A DNA stretch of 64,000 nucleotides from Mastigamoeba balamuthi (Eukaryota; Evosea; Mastigamoebida; Mastigamoebidae): the NCBI GenBank assembly GCA_902651635.1, contig CACRSC010000013.1:525857-589856 (forward strand), given 5' to 3'. This document shows, piece after piece, positions 1-10,170 of the stretch (position 1 is the first letter of the stretch; the number at the start of each line of letters is the position of its first letter). The notes beneath the pieces are model-generated. The model saw only the letters and a list, made by a program, of their open reading frames with translations, did no database searches and was not told the origin of the DNA. The position numbers were made by a program, and so were the translations under genes.

Positions 1-600
1 GTCAGTGTACATTCTGCTGTTTACTGGTCTGGCCACTGCCACTTCTGTGTTCTCATTCCCATGAGGGCCCATAATCCCATCGTACTTTGGTGCACCAGCA
101 GTCATCGCTCCAAACCTGTGTGGCCTGCCAGGCATGCCTGTTGCTGTCTCCTCAATCTTTATGCATGCTGCTGATGCGCCAGACACATCAGACGTTATTG
201 CACCACCACCTCCTGCAGATCCTTCTGAATCCGTCGCTCTTCCTGATCCCGTGCTTCAGGACCATGCAGCAGGCACCCTGCACGCCTCCACCAACACAAC
301 CGCCCCTCTCCACAAGCGACTCTGTGCCAAATAGGCCGCTGTGCCCTCAGAGGCGCCCTTGGAAGCTCATTTCTCGCCTGCAATCAATTTTTGGAGTGGC
401 TCATGGTTTTTGGGCCAATGGTTCACAGATTTTGAGCCTGCCTTGAAGGTCCTGGGCAGCCTTCAGGGCATTGAAGCTAAAATGGAAAACATAAACAGAT
501 AAAACAGAAAGCAGTCCTACTAACTAATACTACTGGTGGGCAAAGTGACAGAAAAATAGAAAACAGCACGCACATAGTGCATTTGAGAAAAGGAAGGTAA
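1..600. other. No gene recognised
   Basis: Short open frames occur (for example 134-334 on the + strand), but none has a recognisable domain, codon pattern or splice context. From about 545 the sequence resembles the region just downstream of the intact pdxT gene (about 1535-1594), so this block is the 3' flank of a second pdxT copy. Confidence 0.5.
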
Positions 601-759
601 CTAGTGGTCCTGCTGCTCGACGAGGGAGAGGAAGTACTCATGGAAGCGCAGGTCCTGGGTGAGCTCCTGGTGGAACGACGTGGCGAGCAGCTTGCCCTGC
701 TGGCAGGCAACGACGCGCCCGTCGGGCAGCGCGCAGAGCACCTTGCACTCCTTGCCGGG
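601..759 (-). CDS. pdxT: Partial second copy of the pdxT 3' end, cut at a contig join
   Basis: This stretch matches the last about 53 codons of the intact pdxT gene (1595-1753), with only four differences in 159 nt that I can count, and the same stop codon. It ends at a single N at 760, after which the sequence is unrelated. The simplest reading is that one contig ends inside an allele or recent duplicate of pdxT and was joined by one N to the next contig. It is therefore not evidence for a second functional gene. Confidence 0.8.
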   Translation of the reverse strand, partial: PGKECKVLCALPDGRVVACQQGKLLATSFHQELTQDLRFHEYFLSLVEQQDH

Positions 760-843
760 NTCTTCCCCGAATTGTGTACCTTTTGCACACTATGTGCACC
801 ATGCACATCATGTGCAAATAATCAATTTCTAACACTTATGTAG

Positions 844-1203
844 CAGCTGGTGGTGACTGAGGCTTTGAAGAAAGCCAAGGCCAATCTGGCCAAAAGGCAC
901 AGGGAGGAGGTCTCTCCTGTTTGTGCCCTGGGGCTAATCCGCAACCCTGTGCAGCATGAACATGCTGCTACCAGGGTTGTCGCCAGGGAAGTAGAAGCAG
1001 CAGCCAAGATGGCTGCTGCTGTTAAGGTATGTCCCTTTCCCTCCTTCTCCCTCTTGCCCCTTTTACTGCCCTCCCCTTGTGATTGATTTTACTAACTGAA
1101 TTGTTTGCAGGAGGCCCCTGGGCCCCTGAACAGGAGGAGTACCAGGAGGAGCAGCACAAGGAGCAGCAGGACGACCAGGAGGACATTGACTGGGATGACA
1201 TGA
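844..1203 (+). CDS. Unidentified spliced gene fragment (3' exons)
   Basis: An open exon from 844, opening right after a TAG that could be a splice acceptor, reads a helical, Ala/Lys/Arg-rich segment of about 61 codons. A convincing intron follows at 1027-1110: GTATGT donor, ACTAAC branch-point-like sequence at about 1091, and a TTTGCAG acceptor. Spliced in phase 0, the second exon gives an Arg/Ser/Thr-rich tail ending at a TGA (1201-1203). The alternative downstream frame is Glu/Gln-rich up to about 1316, but it does not join the exon in frame. The 5' part would lie beyond the contig join at 760. I do not recognise the family. Confidence 0.3.
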
Positions 1204-1594
1204 CCACACTGGTGAGCATGGGGCCTGCGTATGTGCAGTGCCTCTCACCACAGCAGAAGAGGTGCCACACTGTGCTGCTAAAGCAGCACAGTGCTGCAGA
1301 AGCAGCAAAGAAATAATAAAAAGAGTTTTTATAAGTATTAGGTACTCATTTCGAGTAGTAGTTTTTTGTGAAATGCAATCACATTTAGCAATTGTAGCAA
1401 TTGAATCAACTGAATATCGATTGAAGCGCTACATGCATGCTATGCACATGTGAAAATAGTCTGATGCACCCAAGTGCCATTAGTACTGGAGGTTAATAAG
1501 CAGCAACCAGTCCGCACTACGTAGCAGGCTGGCGCAAAGCGACAGAAAAAGTAGAAAACAGCACGCACAAGTCCATTGAGAGAAAAGGAGGTAA
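1204..1594. other. AT-richer intergenic stretch
   Basis: No coding signal is visible. An AATAATAAAA-type poly(A) signal sits at about 1310. From about 1530 onward the sequence is the 3' flank of pdxT and is shared with the partial copy at about 545-600. Confidence 0.5.
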
Positions 1595-2185
1595 CTAGTG
1601 GTCCTGCTGCTCGACGAGAGAGAGGAAGTACTCATGGAAGCGCAGGTCCTGGGTGAGCTCCGGGTGGAACGACGTTGCGAGCAGCTTGCCCTGCTGGCAG
1701 GCAACGACGCGCCCGTCGGGCAGCGCGCAGAGTACCTTGCACTCCTTGCCGGGCTCCAGCACGGGCGCCCTGATGAAGACCGCCGGGAAGGGCTTCTCCT
1801 TGCTGCTGAGGCAGTCGAAGCTGAGCCCCTCCTCAAACGAGTCGATCTGCGACCCAAACGCGTTGCGCGTGACGACGAGGTCCATCGCGCCGATCAGGGG
1901 CTGGTCGCGCTTGGCGTCCTTGGAGAGCATGATGGCGCCCGCGCAGGACCCCCAGACGGCGTGCGTGCGGGCGAACTGGCGCAGGGGCTCCATGAGGCCG
2001 TAGTGGACCGCCAGCTTCCCCATCGTCGTCGACTCGCCGCCGGGCAGCACGAGGCCGTCGAGGCCCTCGAGGTCCCGGGGCAGGCGCACCTCGCGCACCT
2101 CCGCCCCGGCGCGGCGCAGCGCGTCGACGTGCTCCGAGAACCCGCCCTGCAGCGCGAGGACGCCGATCAGCTTGGTCTGCACCAT
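1595..2185 (-). CDS. pdxT: Pyridoxal 5'-phosphate synthase glutaminase subunit PdxT (SNO family)
   Basis: Class I glutamine amidotransferase that releases ammonia from glutamine and passes it to the PdxS/SNZ synthase ring to make pyridoxal 5'-phosphate in the DXP-independent pathway. The 196-residue protein is the usual family length. It starts IGVLALQGGFSEH, has the GGEST loop at about residues 49-53, the nucleophile elbow GSCAG (Cys about 81) and the His-Pro-Glu of the triad at about 174-176. I chose the ATG at 2185 because it opens directly before the conserved N-terminal strand; the same frame extends upstream to about 2290, but those residues do not resemble the family. No intron is seen inside the coding part. 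PdxS is not in the window. A second, truncated copy of the 3' end lies at 601-759. Confidence 0.95.
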   Translation of the reverse strand: MVQTKLIGVLALQGGFSEHVDALRRAGAEVREVRLPRDLEGLDGLVLPGGESTTMGKLAVHYGLMEPLRQFARTHAVWGSCAGAIMLSKDAKRDQPLIGAMDLVVTRNAFGSQIDSFEEGLSFDCLSSKEKPFPAVFIRAPVLEPGKECKVLCALPDGRVVACQQGKLLATSFHPELTQDLRFHEYFLSLVEQQDH

Positions 2186-2626
2186 TCCTGTGGGTTTCGG
2201 GATGACTAGATAAAAGGTGAGGGCACAGGCGAAGAGAGCAGATAAGATATTCCAGTCAGGTGACGTGGAGATAGGGATCCGCGCTGGCACATGCCATCCC
2301 CGACAGCCAACCCCTCTTTTGCGAATTTCCTCGCTCGGTTCGCCCGATGCCTCGGCTATGCAACCCGGTCAATATGCAGGGGATCGTTAAGTGGCAGGTG
2401 CAGGTCTAATAGAAACAAAAAATAAGCAAAATGGAATGACCCTCTTCCCAATACGTGCATTGGTCATATATGGGCCCCGCGAAAGAACAAAACTGAATCG
2501 TGGAAGATGAATTCATACAGAATTCCACATCGAGATGCCCGAAATAGAAGTGCACCCGCGCGCGGATTGACTAACCTACTTTATCAGTTCTCCGTGATCT
2601 CTAAAAGTGTCGAATCCCTTAGCAAG
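2186..2626. other. Intergenic region between two divergent genes
   Basis: Lies between the starts of pdxT (-) and the cyclase (+), so it probably holds both promoters. An upstream in-frame ATG at 2507 is an alternative start for the cyclase. No individual promoter element can be assigned. Confidence 0.4.
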
Positions 2627-5600
2627 ATGCCGTCGACAGCTTCCAACGGGTCCTCTTTCACCGAGAGCAGTGAGAGCATCGCCTGGTCCGATGCCTACAC
2701 GTCTTCGTCGATCAAAGGTTCGATCCAACCCCACCGCGCCCTCGTTCCTCGTCTTGACTGCACCGGCCGGGATAGTGGGGTACGGGGTGCTGCAGAGGAT
2801 AGCGTTCGGTGTCAACCAGACAACCGGGACGCGGGCCCTGGTCCACCTCGCACGCGTGATTGTAGCGTTGCAGTTTCTCACGATACCCCTGGAGCACGCG
2901 TCCTCCCTGGACCACGTCCTCGCCCCGTCCTCGCGCTGGATCTCTCTGATCAGGTGACTCGAGTGCAGTCGCACGCGCGGCCGAATTTGACCATAATTTT
3001 TGCTCGCACCCAAATTCAGAGCCCCGCTCGTGCCGGAGGAGGTGCACCAGGGGATCCTGTGGTCCGCGCTGGGGGTCCTGTGCCTCGGAGTGGTTTCTAT
3101 GGTTGTGGAGTACGTTCGGATCTTCCGCGGGGGGGGCAGCACACCCGAGGGCTCTGTGGGCACTCGGTGTTACACTTGTGGTGTGCCCCGCTCTTGTTTT
3201 CCCGATCACGTCCTTGTCTCTACGAGGTGAGTATTTCAACCGCCGCGCCCGCAGGCCTATGAGTCGGCCATGCGTTATCGCTTTAACAGAGCGCAACTAT
3301 CAGGATTGCAGAAAGCCTTCCAAGGAGAGAGTGTGACTTTAGGAATCGCGGGAGGAATAACTCTTACACTCGGCCTGTTGGTTTCTCTTTTCGGTGCCTC
3401 GTTGTATGTAGTTCTTCTCCATGGATACCATTCTCAGCACTTATTTAGTGTTGGTCGGTTTATGCCCAGTGACGGCATTACTGCGGTAACCTCCCCCCGC
3501 CCGGATCTGGTCGTTGTTGCTGCCCAGGTTATCTTGAGCGTTGTGCACACGTTCTTGCTTCCGGTGAAACCCTGGGCCTATGCGTTACTGTGCTTCGTTT
3601 TGATGGGGGCGATGTTCAGTTTGCACTACTACATACTGCCTGCCTGGAAGAAAACGGCCAACTGCCTGGTTGGCGGGTGGCTGATGGCAGTTACAGTCTC
3701 GTGCTTGAGCCAGTTCGTCGGCTCAATCGTTGGTCACTCTGTCGTCCCCTTTGTTGTTTGCTGCGCAGTGATCATTCCAGCTTGGATCGCTGGATTCGGA
3801 TTTATCCTTATGCGTCTCAGACATTGGGAGAGATTCGTACGGCAAAACACAGTTGACCTCAAACTCGGCAAGCCAGATGACGCAATCCTGATGGTGAGGC
3901 GTCTCTTCAATATCGATTCAGCTGCCGCTGCTGTCTACCTCCCAAGGGCCCTCGAGATCCTGTCCCGCGCAAAGGAAGCTTATCCGCGAGACGCGAGGCT
4001 GCACTTTGAGCAGGCCCTGCTAACGTACTTCATCGACCACGACGCAATGGGGGCCATCATTCATCTCAAGGCTGCCAAAAGGCTTCCAGCCGCATTCGAT
4101 GTCCGGTTTCTTGTGTCGTCGCTGTACCAGGTCGTACAGAACGCCACTCACGACGCCGAGAGGAAGGAGGAGGTCGAAATCCGGCTTGGGACTGCCTCGA
4201 AACACCACAAAATGTGCAGGGCGTTTAACGCAAGGTTCTGGCAGCTCTTGGTCAGGTCGCACAGCGACTCAGTTGACACGCAGCACCTTCTCGAGCTCGT
4301 CCGGAATGGCGCCCACCACCAGAGCATCTCTGCTGCCATTTTGCAGGATCTCCTTCGCGAGAACCCCAACAACGTCTCGTACGTGCAAGGCCACAGGCGC
4401 CACTGTACTAACATCAATTCAAGTGTTCTGCGGGCGTGGGCACATCACCTACTGGAGTTGAGGAACGACAAGGAGGGTGCGGAAAGCGTTCTCGTGATGG
4501 CTGATCAGTTCGAGGAAGAGCAATCGAAGAGTCACACCAAGCCCAAGAGGCAGCAGGCCGAGCATGATCAATACAGCATATCGGTGGATATTCCCCCAGT
4601 ATTACGCCCTTCTCCCAGGAGGATTCGCTTCAACGAGGATGGTGCATGCACCCAAGTGGAGAAGCCCGACACTACAATAGTCCGCTGCGATTCAGAGTCG
4701 GAGATGTCGATGAGGTCGTCTGCCTCGGCAGGGCAATTGGATTCCGACACAAACGCGCATGCGAGAGCAGTCAGGAGAAAAATCGAGACTGCTCGCAGCA
4801 CTGTCCTCATGAGACTACATTTGGCGGTGCTTACCACGCTGGCAGCACTGATTGCAGGGAGCGTTGTGAACTACAGTGTCTCCGTGACCACTATGAGTCA
4901 GTTTCAAGGAACATTGCGAGATATGGCCAAAACTGTGGCCACGAGGACGTACTCAACATCTGCGGTAATGAAGATAAGGGAGTATGAGACTGCTTTGATG
5001 GCTGGAAATAGTACCTTGGCTTCTGCGCACTGTAGCTCTGCCATCGCTCAGATAAACACATTCCAGTCGGTCTTCAACGTGCGTAATCGCGTCCGGGTTC
5101 ACCCACAACTCACTGGATCTACCCACAATTCAGGACATGTTCAAAGCATCAGACTCCTTTAGTGAAGTCGCCGAGTTTTGGAGGCTCCCTTCAGTTGATG
5201 TACGACTGATTGCATACTCCCGTCTGACAGTTCGATCAGCTGCGTAACTTCATTCCGGATAACCTCTCCGACTATTCCACAGGCTTCACAACAAGTCGGG
5301 TGATGCCCCTGTAACTATTATGCGTACATTGACGATACTAACTTGATTTGAAGGTGGGACGCTGGATACATGTTTGTCAACACTCTTCGTTCTGTATGCA
5401 ACATGTCTCTCGAATCGACAGGCATGGAGAACTTTCGTGGCACGCATGAGTTCAGATTTGTCATGGAAAATGGGCCGACAGTGTTCATTTCCACGTTGAG
5501 AACCTTGGCCAGTCTGTATGCCGATATGTCTGCGAGCCAAGCCAGGAAAATTCAATATTTCTTGTATGGATTTTATCCCGGAACACTTGTTTCTGCCATT

Positions 5601-8099
5601 CTTGTGGTATTCTCATTCTACCTCGTTTCTCTTGTCGCCTAAAGCACCTTATAGGCAACACTGGTTTACTATCCAGCAATCAGAAGGCTCAGAAGTGAGA
5701 GGAACTCTGCCATCAGGCTGTTTCTTGATATTCCCAAATCGACCCTGATCAACACCTTTGAGCGCCTCGCACTGAAGAATGAGGACGAGGATCCGAGTGG
5801 CGGTGTAAGTCAAAATCGGACATCTCTTACTCCATCCCGGAAGATGAACATTGTCTATGGTCTGAATGTGCTGTTTACTGTCAGTATGTGCACGGCAGTG
5901 TTTGCCACCAGCATTAGCTTTACTGTTAACAATATGAACTCTGGTATGACAATGGCCTATGGTGGAGTACGAAAAAACACTGTAACGGAGATGCTTCTCT
6001 GGTCAAATGAGCTCATTGTTGGTGATACCACAATGTGGAGTCGTGCATCATTGGTAGCACATTTCGCTGATGCTCTTCAGCGGTTCAAGACTGCTGATCG
6101 AGTTCTGAAGTATGGAGACCCTGCTCAAGGAATTAAGTCAAGGATTATCTCAGATAGCAGCTTATATTCTCTGTGGTACAACAAACCCTGCCCAGAAGAC
6201 CTTCATATTTCGGAGTGCAAGGGACTGGGTTTATTCCTGCGATCTTATGTGGATAGCCTCGAAGTTCTTGCTGGTCTCTATACTGAAATGTAATTTAATA
6301 GAAAATTATGCAGTTCTGACCATAATTTGCAGTGTCAATACAACTGAATCCCCGACGACCCTACTTGTTCACAAGTACTATGATCTTCCCTATGCTGCAA
6401 GAGACCCTCTAGATAGCTGGCTTGACACTGATCTCGAATTCGAGCAGAAAAGTATAGAGAGTGACGAAAGCAGGTATTTCCCTTGACATTCCTATGCATT
6501 ACTCACCTTCCGAAAGAGCCTCATCGATTATCACTGCGTTGTTCTGGGTTTCGATGCCAGTCACTATATTACTGTACCTTCTTGTTCGCTACTTCGTTGT
6601 CATGGTGGGAGACGAAACTCAACAGTACAACGATCATAGCTCACTCATAAAATAACCATTGAATAACAGGGTGTTCAAGATGCTGATGTTCCTTCCAATG
6701 AATGTCATCGACTCAGTTCAGTCAATCCATGACTACCTGGAGATGGGAAAGAGTGCAAGTGAGATAGAGGAGCTCAGTGAAAAAGAACAGGAAAGAGTAA
6801 CGAAGTCGATTGTGGATGCCTGTGAGGATATTGTCATCCTGTGCAACAAGGACCGAGCAATTGATGTGTTCAATCCGGTTGCAGAGACTGTTACTGGGTA
6901 TACAGCCGCTGACGCTATTGGCAAAAACATCTCGATTGTGATACCCGAAGACGTGGAGGCAAACCTGAAGCTTCTCAATAGCATATTCAGGTTTTCTCAT
7001 TACCTTTGGAGTATACTCACATCCACTTTCAATCAGCGAGGGGGAGAAACTTGCATCCAAGAAAATCAGTACAGAGGTTGTTGTTAGAACCAAAGGTACA
7101 CCTTTACATTTTGATTTGTCTCAAACTCACCGAATTTTCTTGGCAGATGGTGGTAAGTTCTCGTCTCTTGTCTCCGTCAGCAGGACTGTTGTGCACAGCA
7201 AAGTGACTACTGCCCTGTTCATAAGGGACATCACGGCAATCAAGGAGAGGGAGTTGCAGATAATACACGAGCGCAACAGGGCTGAAGAGCTTCTCCTCAA
7301 CATCTTCCCCAGGCAGGTTGCCGAGAAGTTTAAGGCAGCTGAGGGAATCAGCCCTCAGCTGGCGGAGGCGAGTGTGTTTGAGGAGGTATCGGTCCTCTTC
7401 GCAGATATATGTGGTTTCACGACCATGTCATCCAATATGACAGCCCAGCATATTGTCGAGATGCTCAATGGGGTGTTTTCATTGTGGGACAATGCCCTAG
7501 ATGTCTACGGAGTAGAGAAGATCAAGACAATTGGTGATGTTCGTTCTCTTTCTACCTTTTGTTCTCCCTAATGTTACTTCATTCAGGCGTATATGGTGGT
7601 AAGTGGCGTACCAGAGACGTGTGCCGACCACGCCGACAGGATGCTGCGTTTTGCTGTTGCGATGCTTGGCAACCTGAACGACTACAGGCAGCAAACTTCC
7701 ATGGGCTTGTCGATCCGCATTGGTATCAATGCGGGCCCCGTGGTTGCTGGAATCATCGGCACGAGGAAAATCGCCTACGACCTGTGGGGAGACACTGTTA
7801 ACGTTGCGTCGAGGATGGAGCACTCTGGGCTGCCCGGCACGATCCAGGTGACAGAGGCCATGTTCCGCAGGCACTACGCAAAGCACGGGCAGCACTTTGT
7901 CTGCCGGGGTGCCCTTGCCATCCAGGGCAAGGGGGACATCGTGTGCTACAACTGCAATCCGCCTGTAGACGTTCTTGACAGGTGGAAGGACTTCACGGAA
8001 TCCAGAGCGGCAGGAGCACCTTTCGAGATCGAAGGCGCAGGGCAGGGCAGGATTGCTGCTCGAGCATCACTTCTGCAAGAGCAGTCCTCTGCGGTATGA
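2627..8099 (+). CDS. Polytopic adenylyl cyclase with tiny-macrocyst-like N terminus, PAS and class III cyclase domains
   Basis: Multi-exon membrane cyclase. About twelve hydrophobic segments are visible (roughly 2850-2900, 3055-3115, 3155-3220, 3333-3420, four between 3500 and 3810, then about 4815, 5575, 5845 and 6520), flanking a cytosolic helical region resembling Dictyostelium tmcB-type proteins. A PAS domain follows (about 6800-7200), a linker helix, then the class III catalytic domain (about 7370-7900). Metal aspartates sit in VLFADICGF and KTIGDAYM, and the Asn/Arg pair in GDTVNVASRM. The base-selecting residues are Lys (IKTIG) and Asp (YDLWGD), the adenylyl rather than guanylyl pattern. 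Introns are short; one at about 4379 has a GTACGT donor and CTAAC branch point, others include about 4380-4421, 6991-7036 and 7538-7587. A run of eight Gs at about 3129 shifts the frame between two membrane segments and is probably a sequence error. Start 2627 opens a Ser/Thr-rich leader. Confidence 0.85.
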
Positions 8100-8604
8100 G
8101 TTTTCCCACCACTCCGCGACGAAAAACACACCCGTTGCGTGGCTATCAAATGCTACGAGTTCCAATAGGAGAATAGTAGTATTACTCTTCCTTGGCTCGA
8201 GTGCAATTCGTTTGGTTTTCGAGCGAATACGGTTTGGGTGCAGACATGCCGTTTCAAGTGTTTGATTCAGTCGCCCCGACGGCGGTGGCTCTCCTGTGTT
8301 GGCGAGCGTTTCCACGGCTATTACAGCACTTTAGCGACCAGGGCAAAAACAACTAGCCAATTGGGCGACGGATGCCGCCTCTTGGGGGAGCTACGCAGCC
8401 CGTGCAGTCAGAGAAGCGAGTGTGGCCCGCGCTAATGATAGCAGGGCAGCGAGGGGCACGCGGGAGCAGGCGAGCTGTTTCAGAGGCAAAAACTTGTGTT
8501 TGTATTTAGTTGTCCTCTGCACTATCCTTCCGAGGCAACACCTGGCACACACAGAGAGGGGGGTGGCGGCGGCGGGGGAGCAGCTGCCCTCCCTCCCGCT
8601 TGCT
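8100..8604. other. Convergent intergenic region
   Basis: Lies between the 3' ends of the cyclase (+) and Rac (-). I see no coding exon or repeat. An extra 3' exon of the Rac gene could be hidden here, because the visible Rac C terminus lacks a prenylation motif. Confidence 0.4.
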
Positions 8605-9751
8605 CTACTTGGAGTTGGTGGGGACGTTCTTGGTGAGCGCCACGCGCACAGCCTCCTCGAAGACTGTCTTGAGCCCCTTCTGTGTGAGCGCGCTGACCTC
8701 GAGGTACCTGCCCCGCAGAGAGAGAGCCCCGCCCGTCAGTCACCACCCCCAGAGGCCCCTCGGCACGCGGGGGAAGGGGGGCACAGCCGCACTTCTTGGC
8801 GCGCAGCTGGTTGGCGAGCGCCTGGCCCTGCTCGGGCGTGATGATGCGGTGCTTCTGCTCCGCGACCTTGGAGACCACCGTCGGGTCCTCGCGCAGGTCG
8901 ATCTTGGTCCCGATCAGCAATATCGGCGTGTTGGGCATGTGCCTCGACACCTCCGGCACCCTGCCGCCCGTCCCGCGCCGCCGCAGCTGGCCGTCAGTGC
9001 GAGGCGATACCGGAACTGCAGCCCAGGGGCCACAGCACAGGCGCAGGGCAGGGCAGGGCATGCAGGGCGCACCACTTGGCGACGACGTTGTCGAACGACG
9101 GCGAGTAGACGACGGAGAAGCAGACCAGGAAGACATCGGTCTGCGTGCCGCGAGAGAGAGGGAGAGACAGCGGGACGGAGGACAGGCAGCGCGGTCCAAA
9201 AATGAAATCGCGATATTTTATAGATTGCGCGCACAGGAGTGAACGTTTCAGCAAAGCCGCTGGACGCGAAATACGAACTCGGGGACGCACGTGGGGGTAC
9301 GAGAGCGGGCGCAGGCGGTCGTAGTCGCCCTGGCCGGCCGTGTCGAAGAGGCTGAGGTTGACCGTCTTGCCGTCGACCATCATGTTGGACGAGTAGTTGT
9401 CAAAGACCGTCGGCACATAGTCGCTGCGTGGGGGGGACGAGGCCAGCGAGGTCAGCGGGTGCCTCGTCCGGGGGGCGGGGGCAGGGTCACGGGAGAGCGC
9501 ACCCAGGGAAGGTGTTGGACGTGAACGAGATGAGCAGGCAGGTCTGGGGTCGGTCGAGGGGGGTTGGAGGGCCAAAGGTACAGCAGCAGGGAGCACCGGT
9601 GTGAGTCACTCGCGGGGGTGCGGGCGCCAACAGCGGAGGGGGCGGGAGCGGGAAAAGCGGGGAGGGCCGGAGGGGAACGGGCTGCGAGGGGGGAAGGGGG
9701 CACCTTGCCGACGGCACCGTCGCCCACGACCACACACTTAACGTTCTCCAT
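8605..9751 (-). CDS. Rac-type Rho family GTPase
   Basis: Small GTPase of the Rac class, a switch for actin-based motility, phagocytosis and vesicle traffic. The start [16 protein letters not shown] is split after the P-loop by an intron. Further exons give the effector loop [11 protein letters not shown], switch [19 protein letters not shown], the VFLVCFSVV strand, TKIDLR (guanine specificity) and the SAL motif. Five introns are visible, all GT-AG. The final visible exon ends [11 protein letters not shown] followed by TAG. There is no polybasic stretch or CAAX box, which is unusual for Rac and implies either an unrecognised alternative last exon or a soluble form. The RhoGEF at the right edge of the window is a possible class of activator, but the two genes are far apart. 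Confidence 0.9.
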
Positions 9752-10170
9752 CGCTCCCGCTTTTTGTGGGCTCGCCCGGCAGAAAGATTTGGGTATTTGG
9801 ATGAGTGTTTCGAGAATCTAGATAGTTTCTTGCCCAAACTCGGAGACACTTCCGCAGCACAGTCACCGAGGGCGGGTTCGCCCCCAGCAGCTGCGGGCGA
9901 TCACGCCACGGCCACGCGTCTTGATCACGGAATTGCATATCCGCAAGGAAAAATACTGCCTTCTCGGGTTCGAGACCAAAACTGGCTTTGCATGGGTGTA
10001 CTCGGGTGGCTCGCGGCTGTCATGCATGGCTCTTTTAACGGTGGCGTGATCTCTGGGCGACGGAAGCAGGAGATGCAAAGTAAGGTTAGATATGCAAAGA
10101 TATTTCTGTAGGTTTTCCAAAAGAATCGCCCTGCTGCTGTGCACCCCGCGGCAAGTCTCTGCGCCCAGTC
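9752..10170. other. Divergent intergenic region
   Basis: Separates the starts of Rac (-) and the first ferredoxin gene (+) and is AT-richer than its neighbours. It probably contains both promoters; no distinct element or ORF is supportable. Confidence 0.4.

Noticed and set aside
2186-2290. N-terminal extension of PdxT upstream of ATG 2185
   Set aside because: The extra 35 residues have no start consensus and do not resemble the family; the protein from 2185 is the normal length.
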